From Candidatus Zixiibacteriota bacterium (GTDB lineage: Bacteria; Zixibacteria; MSB-5A5; UBA10806; 4484-95): a DNA stretch of 61,835 nt. The notes beneath the pieces are model-generated. The model was not told where the DNA came from. It saw only the letters and a list, made by a program, of their open reading frames with translations, and searched no databases. Positions within the stretch are counted from its first letter, which is position 1, and every line of letters begins with the position of its first letter. This document shows positions 35,601-50,600 of this stretch, piece by piece. The position numbers and the translations under genes are program-made. The stretch is from NCBI GenBank assembly GCA_024231855.1, contig JAAEQD010000182.1, positions 1-61,835 of the forward strand, written 5' to 3'.

Positions 35601-38600
35601 CAAAGGCTAAAAATCCCGGGACATATATATCTGCCTGAGAACTATCAGGTAAGTATTCGAATATGCCGGTGCCGTTTCCGTTATCATCGAACGTCGAATT
35701 GGCGGGCATATTGAATGCCGACAGAGCTAATAATTGACCATCGGGATCTGAGAAGTAGACAGTAAATGACAGGCTGGCTTGTTCATCAACCAGCTGATCG
35801 GGTATCGAATCACCGACCGGCGGTTGGTTCATTCCGCCGACCGAAACAGAAACCAGTTGAGAATCGGCCAGGTCGCCATCGCTAACGATAAACCTCACGT
35901 AATAAATGTCTTCCTGATCGAATGTAGGATCGAAAACAAACAGGCCGTGGCCGTTGCCGCTATCTACGAAAGTCGCGTTCGTTGGTATATTTTCCGCGGA
36001 TAAGAATAGCTGATCCAGGTCGAAATCAGATGAGCCGACCAGGACTTCCAGATGCCCGCCCTCTTCCACGGACTGAGGCAGAATCTGGTCTAACACGGGC
36101 GGCAGGTTAATCTGATTAACAGTTATATTCGCGTAGCCGGTATCGGCCAATTCGCCGTCGGAGGCGACAAAACCGATATCATAAACTCCTGACTGAGTGT
36201 AATCAGGTAAGAATGTAAACAGACCGGTACCGTTGCCATAGTCTTCCATTGACGCGTTAGCGGGTAGATCAAGCGCTATCAGCGAAGGGATTTGTCCATC
36301 GGGGTCAATCGCGCTAACTACGAAGCTCAAGTATTCGTTCTCGTCGATAATTCGACTGGGCAGGCTACCGAGTATCGGAGACAAATTAGAATTATTCACA
36401 GTGACGGTAACATCGATCGTATCTGCAAGACCGCCGTCGCTGGAAACAAATGTCACTATATAAGTACCACTTTGATCAAAATCAGGATCAAAAACTACAA
36501 GGCCGTGGCCATTCCCGGAATCAACTAAAGCGGCATTGGCGGGCAAATTTAAGGCTGACAATGTCAATGGATCGTTATCGAAATCAGAAGATTCAATCAC
36601 AAACTCAAGATGGTCGCCCTCGACAACTACCTGAGCCGGGACCGAGACAAATTCAGGAGCGATATTAACCTGATCGACAGTTATCTCAACCATCTCCGTA
36701 TCGACTAAAGCGCCATCATTGGCAATAAACCCAACATTGTATATACCGGCCTGGGTTGAATCCGGTGAGAATGTAAACAGGGCGGTACCATTGCCGTAAT
36801 CCTCAAATGTTGAGTTGACCGGTGAATCGAAGATCGTCAACGAGGGCACATCACCATCGGGATCGGTGGCAACAACGATGAAGCTCAAATACGCGCCTTC
36901 ATCCAAAACCCTATCGCCAACCGATGTAATCTGCGGCGGCAGGTTGAAATCGTTAACGGTAATTTGTACAACTTCCGAATCAGCCAGGTCGCCATCATTG
37001 GCTATGAACGTAATATCATAGATTCCACTTTGTGTATAGTCGGGATCGAAGCCGAATGAACCGGAATTATTGCCATTATCATTAAATGCTGAATTCGCGG
37101 GCATATTAATCGCCGACATTGTTAATGGATCACCATCGAAATCTACCGCCGAAACCGTAAATTGCAGATGAGCGCCTTCGTTCATGATTCTATCGGCAAC
37201 CGGGAAGAATGAAGGCGCGATATTATCGTTTATTACGGTAATAACTACCAGTTCGGTATCGGCTGAGGCGCCATCGTTGACGATGAACCGAACTTGATAA
37301 TCGCCTGCTTGTGAATGATCGGGGGTAAAGGCAAATGAGCCATGACCGTTACCACTATCAACGAAGACCGAGTTAATCGGTATATTTTCGGCGCTTAATG
37401 TAAGGGCGTCACCATTGATATCCGAGGCGGTCACTATAAAGCTGAGAAGCTCGTCTTCGACAACTGTTTTACTGCCAATCGAATCCAGAACCGGTGGATT
37501 ATTAATATCGGCAACGATAATATTTACCATTTCGGTATCGGCCAAATCGCCATCGCCGGCAATGAACCTAACGGGATAGATGCCGCCTTGTGAATAATCT
37601 GGATCGAATGTGAACAAGCCATGACCGTTGCCGCTATCCGAGAAAGCGGCATTTGAGGGCAAGTCTTCGGCCAACAATATTAAGACGTCCAGATCGAAAT
37701 CCGTAGCCGTCATTACAAATTCTAGATGTTCACCTTCGCCTATATATTGATCGCTGATCGGATCAAATACCGGCGATTGGTTAATATGATTTACCGTAAT
37801 ATCAACGCTTTCGGTATCGGCCAATTCGCCATCACTGGCGATGAACCTTACAGTGAAGACTCCGCTTTGGGTGAAATCCGGACTAAAGGTAAATAAGCCA
37901 TGGCCGTTACCGCTGTCGATAAAGGCCGCGTTGACCGGTATGTCTTCGGCGATTAAGGATGGGAATGGTCCATCCGGATCGGTCGCCGCGATTGTAAATC
38001 CGAGGTACGCGCCCTCATCAACCGATTGCGGACCGATAGCCGCTAATTCCGGCGGTAAGTTGAATTCGACAACGTTAATTCGCACAATCTGTGAATCGGT
38101 TAACGACGCGTCGGAAGCATAGAACCAGATATCATAGCTTCCTGATTGACCATAATCGGGGGAGAATCCAAACGTGCCAACACCATTGCCTGAATCGTCA
38201 AAAACGGCATTGGTCGGCAATGTCGAAGTAGAAAGTGTGATTGAATTCCCATCAAAGTCAGAGGCTGAGATGTTAAATTCAATTAAGCCGCCCTCCGCGA
38301 CCGTCTGAGGCGTGGGGATGAAAGTTAATACCGGAGCGACATTTATATCGGCAACATCGATATTAGCAAAGATCGTATCAGCCAGGCTGCCATCGAAGCC
38401 AACGAAGCCGACTGAATATAATCCGGCTTGAGAGCTATCTGGATCGAATTCAAACAAGCCGGTGTTATTACCGTTGTCAACAAATGATGAGTTAGTCGGC
38501 CTATTAAAAGATGTCAGGCTGAGTAGCTGACCATCCGGATCGACGAAACTGACCATGAATTGCAGGGTGTTTCCTTCATCCACGAATTGATCACTAATCG

Positions 38601-41600
38601 GATCGCCAACCGGGGCCTGATTTGTTTGTCCGACCGAAATCGATACTAACTGCGAATCGGCCAGCGCGCCGTCATCGACGATGAACTGCACATAATAGAC
38701 GCCATCCTGATCGAACGCGGGATCGAACGTAAATAGACCATGGCCATTGCCGCTATCGTCAAACGATGAGTTCGCCGGCAGGTTTTGCGCGATCAGACTA
38801 AGGGCGTCAAGATCGAAATCCGAAGATATCACGACAAATTCAAGATGGCCGCCCTCCTCAACTGATTGAGGTATTATTGGGCTCAGTATCGGCGCCAGGT
38901 TCACCTGGTTGACCGTTATCTGAACGTAACCTGTATCGGTCAATTCGCCATCGTTGGCGACAAATCCGATATCATAAACGCCGGCCTGGGTGAAGTCGGG
39001 CGAGAAAGTGAACAATCCGGCTCCATTACCATAATCTTCCATAGTCGCGTTCGACGGTAAATCGAAAGAGGTCAGGGATGGTATCTGACCATCCGGGTCG
39101 GTGGCGGAAACCAGGAAGCTTAAATAATCATCTTCATCGATAATCCTATCGGTCAACGCGCCCAGTTCGGGTGGTAAGTTGAAATTATTCACGGTTACCG
39201 TGACATTTAGAGTATCCGCTCCAGAACCGTCACTGGTAATAAATATCATTATATAAGTGCCGCTTTGACCAAAACTCGGGTCGAAACTTACCAGACCATG
39301 GCCATTACCAGAGTCGGTCAGGGCTGCGTTAGTCGGTAAATTCAGGGCTGTCAATGTCAGCGGGTCGCTATCAAAATCCGTCGATTCAATCACATACTCG
39401 AGATGACTTCCTTCTTCGACTACCTGGGCCGGTACAGATACGAACACCGGAGCTATATTAACCTGGTTTACGGTTATCTGAACCATCTCCGTATCGACTA
39501 AAGCGCCGTCATAGGCGATAAACCCGATATCGTATATACCCGCCTGAGTGGAATCGGGAGAGAAAGTGAACAAGGCTGTGCCGTTGCCGTAATCTTCAAA
39601 CGTGGTATTGACAGGCGTATCGAAGACAGTCAACGAAGGTACATCGCTGTCAGGATCGGTGGCCGTAACCACGAAACTCAAATAGGCGCCTTCATTCACG
39701 ATTTTATCGCTAATCGGATTAATTACCGGCGGCAGATTGGTTCCGGTTACGGTTATCTGAACAACCGCCGAATCGGCCAAATCACCATCGCTGGCGATGA
39801 AGGTGACATCGTAAATCCCGCCCTGAGTGAAATCAGGATCGAATGTGAAAGAACCGCTATTATCACCGCTATCTACAAATGCCGCATTGGCAGGTAAATT
39901 ATCGGCTGAAAGGGTTAGCGGATCACCATCGAAATCTACCGCTGATACGGCTAATTCAAGATGCCCGCCTTCGGCCACTGATTGGTTCGCTAACGACGAA
40001 AGCGCCGGCCTGATATTATAATTATTTACGGTGATATCGACGAGTTCAGTATCCGCCAGTACGCTATCGGCGACTATAAATCTAACCTGATAAACGCCAG
40101 CTTGTGTGTAATCCGGGGCAAAGACTAATGAGCCGTAGCCATTTCCGCTATCGACGAAGGCTGAATTAACAGGCAAATCTTCGGCGCTTAAAACCAGGGC
40201 ATCACCATTGATATCCGACGAGGTTACGGCAAATTCCAGAACCTGATTCTCATCTACCGCTTGTGCTCCAATCGGATCGAGAACCGGTGTGATATTTATA
40301 TCGACAACGGTTATGCTTACCAATTCGGTATCGGCCAGAACGCCATCGGTAACTATGAATGTTACCGGATAATCACCACTTTGCAGATAAGATGGGTCAA
40401 ACGTAAACAAGCCGTGGCCGTTTGTACTATCGATGAAAGCCGCGCCCGATGGCAGGTTTTCAGCGGTTAATGTTAAGGCATCCAGATCATTATCCGAGGC
40501 CGTTATGACAAACTCAAGATGGCTGGCTTCATCTACCGATTGACCTCCAATCGGATCTAGCACTGGCGCCAGATTAACAGTATTAACGGTTATATCAACC
40601 ATTTCGGTATCGGCCAGGTCGCCGTCACTAACTATGAATCTAACCGCGAACGCGCCGCTTTGTGAATAGTCGGGACTGAAGGCAAACAAGCCATGCCCGT
40701 TGCCGCTGTCGGTGAATACCGCGTTGACCGGAACATTCTCGGCCAACAATGTTAACGCTTGACCATCCGGATCGGAACCCTCGACTATAAATTCGAGATA
40801 GGCTCCCTCATCTACGGATTGGGGACCGATGGCCGTTAATTCCGGCGGCAAGTTTGATTCGACCACATTTACCTGAACAAGCTGAGAATCAGTCAACGAC
40901 GTATCGGAGGCATAGAACCAGATACTGTAGCTACCCGACTGACTAAAATCGGGACTGAAAGTGAAATGGCCGTTGCCGTTGCCCGAATCGACAAATGCCG
41001 CATTAGCCGGCAGAGTCGAGGTTGAAAGAGCAATAGGATTAGCATCGAAATCGGCGGCACTGACGGAAAATTGCAGTACGCCACCTTCACTAACCGACAG
41101 AGGCGTTGGAATAGGATTCAGGACCGGGGCTACGTTAACATCGTTAACGGTGATATTTGTATAAACCGTATCGGCCAGGCTGCCGTCAAAACCGACGAAA
41201 CCAACAGTATAGAAACCGGCCTGGGTACTATCAGGTATAAATTCAAACAAGCCGGTATTATTTCCATTATCATCAAACGTTGAATTGGATGGTAAATTAA
41301 GCGCGATCAAATTTAGTAGCTGACCATCGGGATCGGTGAAATTGACGGTCAATTGCAAAACATCTTTCTCATCCACGGATTGATCGACAATCGGATCGCC
41401 GACCGGTGACTGATTCGTCTGCCCCACCGAGATCGACACTAATTGAGAATCGGATAAAGAACCATCGTAAATGATGAACCGCACATAATAAACCCCATCC
41501 TGATCGAAGGCGGGATCGAAAGTAAACAGCCCATGTCCATTACCGCTATCGGCAAACGATGAATTGGCCGGTAAATTCTGGGCGGTAAGGAAAAGAGCAT

Positions 41601-44600
41601 CGAGATCGAAATCGGATGATGTTACCACTAGTTCGAGATGACCGCCTTCCTCAACCGACTGAGGCAGGATTGGATCCAACTCAGGCGCCAGGTTCACGTG
41701 ATTCACTGTAACCTGGACGTAGCCGGTATCAGCCAATTCGCCGTCGAAGGCCACGAATCCGACATCGTAAATTCCCGCCTGGGAGTAATCCGGCGAGAAA
41801 GTGAACAGGCCGGCGCCACTGCCATAATCTTCAAAGGCGGCATTAGCCGGCATGTTAAAGGCGCTTAAGAAAGGTATCTCGCCATCGGGGTCGGAGGCCG
41901 AAACTACGAAACTCAAATAATCGTCCTCGTCCACAGCGCGATCGGTTAAAGCGCCCATGGCCGGGGCCAAATTGACATTGTTGACAGTGATATCAACATC
42001 TAGTGTATCGGTCAGACTGCCGTCGCCGGCGATGAATCTGACGGTATAATTTCCGCTTTGCGTAAAGTCCGGATCGAACGTGAACAGGCCGTTGCCGTTG
42101 CCGGAATCATCGAATGTTGAATTTACCGGCATACTTAAAGCTGTCAATGTAATCGGATCGCTATCGAAATCCGAACTCGAAATGACGAATTCCAGATGAT
42201 TGCCCTCATCAACGTTTTGATCGATTATGGCCGCGATTACCGGAGCGATATTTATCTGCCCGACAGTTATCTGGACCATTTCCGTATCGGCCAGAGCGCC
42301 GTCGAAAGCGACGAAGCCGACATCAAAAATCCCCGACTGCGTGAAATCGGGAGAGAACTCGAATAATCCCGAACCGTTGCCCAGATCATTGAAAGTCGCG
42401 TTCACGGGCATATCAAATATTGTCAGTGATGGAGTAACTCCATCAGGATCGGAAGCGGACACCACGAAGCTGAGGAAATCATCCTCCTCAACGGATTGAT
42501 CGCTAACCGGGGTAATTTCCGGCGGCAGGTTAATATTGTTAACCGTAATATCGACAGCCTCGCTATCGGCCGCTTGACCATCATTGGCAATCAATGTCAC
42601 CTGAACCAAACCGCTTTGCGTGAAATCCGGATCGAAAATAAACAAACCATGGCCATTACCGCTATCGGCAAATGAGGCGTTGGCCGGCAAGTTGACAGCA
42701 GTCAAAGTTATAGCATCCAGATCGAAATCAGATGAGGTGACGACCATTTCGAGGTGATCGCCTTCATCGACGGCTTGAGGGCCGACAGGATCAAGCACAG
42801 GAGCGACATTGACCTGATTGACCGAGACAATAACGTTTTCGGAATCGGCAATGACGCCATCGCTGACAATAAACCTGATCGTGAAGTCACCACTTTGTGT
42901 CAAATCGGGATCGAAGACGAACAAGCCGTGGCCATTGCCGCTATCGGCAAATGAAGCGTTAGTTGGTAAATCTTCCGCCGTTAACGTGAGAAGATCCAGA
43001 TCAAAATCCGAAGAGGTAACCGTAAACTCGAGATGACCGCCTTCGGCGACCGACCGGTTGCCAATCGGATCCAGGATAGGATCTACGTTAATATGATTGA
43101 CCGTTATATCAACCGATTCGGTATCGGCCAGAGCGCCATCGCTGACGATGAACCTGACCGGATAAATCCCACTTTGAGAATAATCCGGATCGAAAGTAAA
43201 CAAGCCCACACCGTTACCACTATCGGTGAAAGCCGCGTTCAGAGGTATATCCTCAATAATAAGCGTCAGACCATCCAGATCGAAATCCGAAGAGGTTACT
43301 ATAAATTCGAGATGATCGGCTTCATTGATAACTTGCGAGCCAATTGGATCCAGAACCGGCGCGATATTGATATGATTTACCGTTATATCAACCAACTCGG
43401 TATCGGCCAAAGCGCCGTCACCGGCAATAAATCTGATATTGTAAACGCTACTCTGGGTATAATCGGGATTGAAGGTAAACAGGCCATGCCCGTTACCGCT
43501 ATCTATGAAAGCGGCATTGACCGGTAAATTTTCGACGGTTAGCGCGGGTATCTGACCATCGGGGTCAGTGGCTTCGACCGTAAATTCCAGCGTAGTACCT
43601 TCATCAATAAACTGATCGGCAATAGTGGTCAATACCGGCGGCAGGTTGGATTCGACAACGTCTACCCGGACCAATTGTGAATCGGTAAGGGACGCGTCAG
43701 CCGCGTAGAACCAGATATCATAGCTGCCTGATTGATTGTAATCCGGATTGAAAGTGAAACGTCCGGTACCGTTACCCGAATCGACAAATGCCGCGTTAGT
43801 TGGTAGAGTTGAAGTCGACAGGTTTATGGGGTTGGAATCATAATCACTGGCGTTGATCGAAAATTGAAGCGATCCCCCCTCACCAACAGACAAAGGTGTC
43901 GGAATCGGATTGAGAACCGGCGCTACGTTAAAGTCATTAACCGTGATATTGGCAAATATCGTATCGGCGAGGCTGCCGTCAAAACCGATGAAGCCCACGC
44001 TATATATTCCGGATTGAGAGCTGTCCGGTCTGAATTCGAATTGACCCGTATTATTGCCGTTATCGACAAATGTTCCGTTATTCGGCCGGTTAAACGATGA
44101 CAGGCTTAGAAGTTGGCCATCGGGATCGGTGAAGCCGACCGAGAAATTCAATACTGCTTTTTCGTCAACAAATTGATCGGCAATCGGGCTGCCTACAGGC
44201 GGCTGATTTGTTTGGCCAACCGAGATAGACACCAGTTGCGAATCGGCCAGAGTACCGTCAGAAACGATAAACCTGACATAATAGATACCTTCCTGGTCGA
44301 AGGCCGGATCAAATGTAAACAAGCCGTGGCTATTACCACTGTCGGTAAATGATGAATTCAAGGGAAAGTCTTCAGCGATTAATGTCAGCATATCCACGTC
44401 GTAATCGGAAGACGTAACAACAAATTCAAGATGTCCGCCTTCTTCAACAGCTTGCGGCAGGATCGGGTCCAGAGTCGGTGGCAGGTTCACATGATTTACG
44501 GTTATTTGAACGAATCCGGTATCGGCCAATTCGCCATCGGAGGCGACAAAACCGATATCATAAATCCCGGATTGTGAGAAATCGGGTGAGAATGTAAACA

Positions 44601-47600
44601 ACGCGGTACCATTGCCATAATCCTCGAGAAGAGCGTTGGCGGGCATATCAAATGCCGATAAACCCGGTATAGCGCCATCGGGATCTGAAGCGCTGATAAC
44701 GAAGCTTAAGAAGTTATCCTCATCGACGCTTCGATCGGCCAGGATTCCCAATATCGGCGAGCGATTCATATTGTTCACTGTTAAACTAACATCTATTGTG
44801 TCAGCAAGAGAACCGTCATCGGTAATAAATCTTACCGTGTATCCGCCGCTTTGATTGTGATCGGGAGCGAAACTGAGCGAACCATGGCCATTACCCGAAT
44901 CGATAAACGTGGAATTAGACGGCAAATTCAGCCCGGTAAGAACCAGTAAGTCGCCATCGAAATCAGATGAGACGACCGCGAATTCAAGCAGGTCTCCCTC
45001 ATCGACTATCTGGGGGCCAATCGGATTCAAAACCGGCGCCAGGTTAATATGGTTGACCGTTATTTGAACCATCTCAGTGTCGGCGAATTCGCCGTCGGAA
45101 GCAACGAATCCGATATCATAAATGCCCGATTGAGTATAATCAGGTGAGAATTCGAACAATCCTGAACCTGTTCCAAAATCATTGAAAGTCGCGTTTGACG
45201 GTAAATCGAAAGCGCTCAAGGATGGTATGACACCGTCGGGATCGGTGGCAAATACCACGAAACTCAAGATATCATTTTCATCAACCGGCTGATCGCTTAA
45301 TGGCGTAATGATTGGCGTAAGATTGAAATTATTCACCGTAATATCTATATAGCCGGTATCAGCCAGATTGCCGTCGTTGACAATTATCGTCACCAGGTAA
45401 CTTCCATCCTGCGTGAAATCCGGATCGAATGTAAATAAGCCATGCCCATTTCCGCTATCATCAAAGGCGGCGTTAGTCGGCAGGCTTGAAGCTGTTAATG
45501 TTAAGGCGTCGTTATCGAAATCGGAGGACGTCATCACGATTTCAAGATGTTGACCTTCATTAAGGATTTGCGCACTGACTGGATCAAGCACAGGCGCGAT
45601 ATTAATATGATTAACAGTTATATCGACCAGTTCGGTATCGGCCAGTTCAGCGTCACCGACAATGAATCTTACGGTATAAACGCCGGCTTGAGTATAATCA
45701 GGATTGAAACTGAATAAGCCATGTCCGTTGCCGCTATCAGTGAAAGCGGCATTGGTCGGTAAATCTTCCGCGCTTAAAGTCAAGCCGTCCAGATCGAAAT
45801 CAGACGCCGTTATAACGAATTCAAGATTGCCGTTTTCATCGACTACCTGAGCGCCAATCGGATCGAGTACGGGGCCGACATTAATGTGGTTCACAGTTAT
45901 ATCGACCAAACCGGTATCAGCCAGCGAGCCGTCAGAAATAATGAATCTTACCGTGAAGGGTCCTGACTGAGTGAAATCGGGATCGAAAGTGAATAAACCA
46001 TGTCCGTTGCCCGAATCGACGAAAGCCGCGTTTACGGGAACATCCTCGGCGCTTAAAGTCAGTAAATCCGGATCGAAATCGGAAGCCGTTACGACAAACT
46101 CAAGATGATCACCTTCGCCGAGTATTTGGGCTGAAGTCGGATCGATTACTGGTGCGATATTTATATTGTTAACCGTAATATCGACAAGTTCGGAATCGGC
46201 CAGATCGCCATCACCGGCAATTATTAATACCGAATATACACCGTCCTGAGTGAATTCGGGATCGAAAGTGAACAAACCACTTCCACTTCCGCCATCAGTG
46301 AAATCGGCATTGGTCGGTAAGTTTTCGGCGGAAAGAGTCAATGGATCGCCATCGAAATCAACGGCGTTGGCGGTAAACTCGAGATGAACTCCTTCATCGA
46401 CACTTTGTGGGCCTATTGCATTAAGACCGGGTCTGATATTAACATGATTAACCGTGATATCGACCGCCATTGTATCGGTCAAGCTGCCGTCATCGACAAA
46501 GAAATTCACTTGATAGCTGCCGCTTTGCGTCATATCAGGATCGAATGTCAACAGTCCATGACCGTTGCCGCTATCGGTGAACGCCGCGTTTATCGGCAGG
46601 GTTTCAGTAGTTAACGATAAGATATCGAGATCAAAATCCATAGAGGAAACCACCAAATCCAGATGGTCGCCCTCATCGACTGTTTGCGGTCCGGTCGGGT
46701 CCCATACGGGAGCGACATTACCGTGAAGAACTGTTATATAAACATCGCCGGTATCGGAAAGCGAACCATCCGAAGCGATTATCGTGACCGTGTAATCACC
46801 CTCCTGGTCAAAGCCAGGCATAAACTCAAGTAGGCCATGGCCATTGCCGCTATCGGTGAATGCGGCGTTAAGAGGAAGTCCGGACGCGGTCAGGAACGGA
46901 TCGGTCAAATCGGGATCGGTAGCGGTTATAACCAGATTGAGCGTACCGCCTTCAACGACCGATTGTGAGTCGACCGGGGCTATTACCGGCGGGCTGTTGG
47001 TTATAACTACATCTAGATGCACGTATTGGCTGTCATCGAATTCACCATCAGAGGTGAAGAATAACAGATCATAGCCGCCGGCCTGGCCGTATACCGGATA
47101 GAAATATAATCCACCGGTACCGTCTCCGCTATCGGCAAACGACGCGTTTGTCGGTAAGTTCTCGGCTGTAAGAGTCGGCGTTGTACCATCGGGGTCATTG
47201 GCCGTAATCAGGACAATCAAAGTATCCTCTTCGCCTACAACCTGAGGCGTCGGTATCAGGCCGAGAATCGGCGCGGCATTCAAAGCATTAACGGTGACGT
47301 CTACATATATTGTATCAGATATTTCTCCGTCATCGGCTATGAACCTTACTATATAGTTGCCGGCTTGTGTGAAATCGGGATCGAATTCGAATAAACCGAC
47401 ATTGTTTCCGGAATCGCTAAAGGCGGCGTTTGGCATTACGTTCTGGGCAGTCAGGATTAGTATTTCCAGATCGGGATCGGTAGCTGTCACCAGGAATTCC
47501 AGATGTTGCCCTTCATCGACGGTTTGACCGGCTACAATTGCCAGAGTCGGCGGCCGATCGATATTATTGACCGTGATTTCAACTTCCTGACTGTCGGCCA

Positions 47601-50600
47601 AATCGCCATCAAAAGCTTCAAAAATGATATTATACGTACCGGCCTGGAAATAATCGGGGCTGAACGTGAAAGTCCCATTACCATTACCGCTATCGACCAT
47701 GGTGGCGTTGGCGGGAACATTATAAGCCGTCAGTGAAGGTATTACGCCATCGGGATCTGAAGCGCTTAAATTAAACTGCAATACCTGGTTTTCATCCAAA
47801 GTCTGGGGCGTGGTTACAGCGGCTAAAACCGGTGAGAGATTTATTTCATTTACGGTAATTTGCACCAGTTCGGAATCAGCCAACTCACCATCATCCACTA
47901 TAAACAGAACCGGATATACACCGCTTTGGCTAAAATCTGGATCGAACGTGAACAAGCCATTGCCATTGCCGCTGTCTGTAAAAGCGGCATTGGCGGACGG
48001 CAGACCTTCGGCGGTTAACGTCAGAGTAGTATTATCGAAATCGGATGAGGTGATATAAAGTCCAAGGCTTTCACCTTCACCCATAACCTGGCCGCCGATC
48101 GGATCGAGTACCGGCACTATATTAATATTGCTAACGACGATATCCGAAAAAGCCGTATCGGCAAGAAGACCGTCGCTGGCTATAAACCTGACTATATAAA
48201 CGTCTGATTGAGTGAAATCAGGATCGAAAGTAAACAAACCATTGCCGTTGCCGCTATCGGTAAAGGTGGCGTTAACCGGGATATTTTCCACTGTCAACGT
48301 GATTGCTTCCAGGTCTGGTTCTGTGGAATTGACAACGAACTCAAGATGTTCGCCCTCATTCAGGGCTTGTGAACCGATATGATCGAATATCGGCGACCGA
48401 TTCGTGTTTATTACATCGATCTGAACCATTTCCGAATCGGCAAATTCACTGTCGGATATTATAAATCTGACATTGAATTGCCCGGTCTGGAAATAGTCGG
48501 GATTAAAAGTGAACAATCCTGAGCCGTTACCCGAATCCTCAAAAGCGGCGTTAGCCGGAATATTTTCGACGGTATATATAAGGAGGTCGGATTCGCTATC
48601 GGCGCTCGTGACATGCACTGAAAGCAAATCACCCTCATTGACTACTTGCGAGCCGATCGGATCAAGCACCGGCGTTGTATTGTAATGATTAACCGTAACA
48701 GGCATCGCCACAGTATCCGCCAGCGCGCCGTCATTAGCGACGAACATAACAGAATAGCCACCTTCTTGCGTGAAATCCGGATCGAATGTGTACAGGCCAT
48801 GTCCGTTGCCGCTATCGGTAAATGTCGCGTTGGATGGGAAATTATACATTGAAAGGGTCAGCGCGTCGCCATCGAAATCGGAGGAGGTGACAACATATTC
48901 GAGATGGCCGCCTTCATCGACGGTTTGAATGCCGATCGGATCAACAACGGGGGCGATATTAACGTGATTAACGGTAATATCAACCAAGGCCGTGTCGGCC
49001 AACGCGCCGTCGCCGGCAATGAGCCGAATTTGATAACCGCCGCTCTGCGTATAATCGGGATCGAAGCTTAATAGACCATGTCCGTTGCCGCTATCGGTAA
49101 AGGCCGCATTAGTCGGCAAGTCTTCGGCTGTCAACGTCGGATTTGGGCCATCTATATCCGAGGATGTGATAACCAATCCAAGAGATTGCCCTTCGTCAAC
49201 CACCTGTGGGCTAATCGGATCGATAACAGGCGGCGCGTTGATATCGGTAACCGTAATTTGGAGAAATCCGGTATCAGCCAGGGCGGCGTCTTCTACTATA
49301 AATCTCACATTATAAACACCCGATTGAGTGTAACCGGGATCAAATGTAAATAAGCCATTTCCGTTCCCGCTATCAAAGAAAGCACTGTTTATCGGGCTGC
49401 TATCTATCGAAAGCGCGAGTAGATCGTTATCGAAATCAGTGGCGGAAACGAGATATTCGAAATGACTATTTTCATCGATAATCTGCGCTGTCAGCGGATT
49501 GAGGGCCGGCGCGAGGTTTACGTGGTTAACCGTGATATCGATAAGTCCGGTATCGGCGAGTTCGCCATCATTGGCGATAATCCTGATCGAATGATCGCCA
49601 CTTTGCGAAAAATCGGGATCGAATGTAAATAAACCATGGCCGTTGCCGCTGTCGGTGAATGCGGAATTTGCCGGCATGTTTTCGACGTTTAGCGATAAGC
49701 CATCATTATTAAGGTCGGATGATGTTACAACTATTTCGATATGCTGACCCTCATCGACAAATTGCTGACTGACAGGATCAAGAACGGGAGCGATATTAAC
49801 TCTATTGACCGTAATATTCACCATTTCGGTATCAGCCAGAGTTCCATCATTGACAATTAAACGAACCGGGTAGAAGCCGTTCTGCGTATAGTCAGGATCG
49901 AATGTGAACAAACCATGCCCGTTGCCGCTGTCGGTGAAAGCGGCGTTGGTCGGCAGATTCTCGGCGGTCAGAGTCAAGACATCAGGATCGAGATCAGATG
50001 ACGTAGCCACAAACTCAAGATGAGCGCCCTCATCAATTACCTGAGCGCCGATCGGGTCGAGCGCGGGGGCCGCGTTTACATTATTAATAGTGATCTGGAC
50101 ATATTCGGAATCGGCCAATGAACCGTCGCTAACGATAAACAAAACCGTATCCACACCACTTTGGGTAAAGTCCGGATCGAAACCGAAAAGCGCGGTGCCA
50201 TCAGAGCCATCCGCGATTGAGGCGTTGGCCGGCATATTTTCAGCGGTTATAAAAAGGAAATCCAGGTCGACATCCGAGGAGGTTATTGTAATTTCCAGAT
50301 TATCGCCCTCGTTAACAACCAGGGCGCCGATCGGATCGAGAACAGGGGCCCGGTTCACATTATTTACTGTAATTCGAACATATTCTGAATCGGCCAAAGT
50401 CCCGTCTCTGACAATAAACAAAACCGTATCCACACCACTTTGAGTGAAATCAGGATCGAAACCGAAAAGAGCGGTGCCATCAGAGCCATCCGCGATTGAG
50501 GCATTGGCCGGCATATTTTCGGCGGTTATAAATAGGAAATCCAGGTCGGCATCCGAGGAGGTTATCGTAATTTCCAGATTATCACCTTCGTTAACTACGA

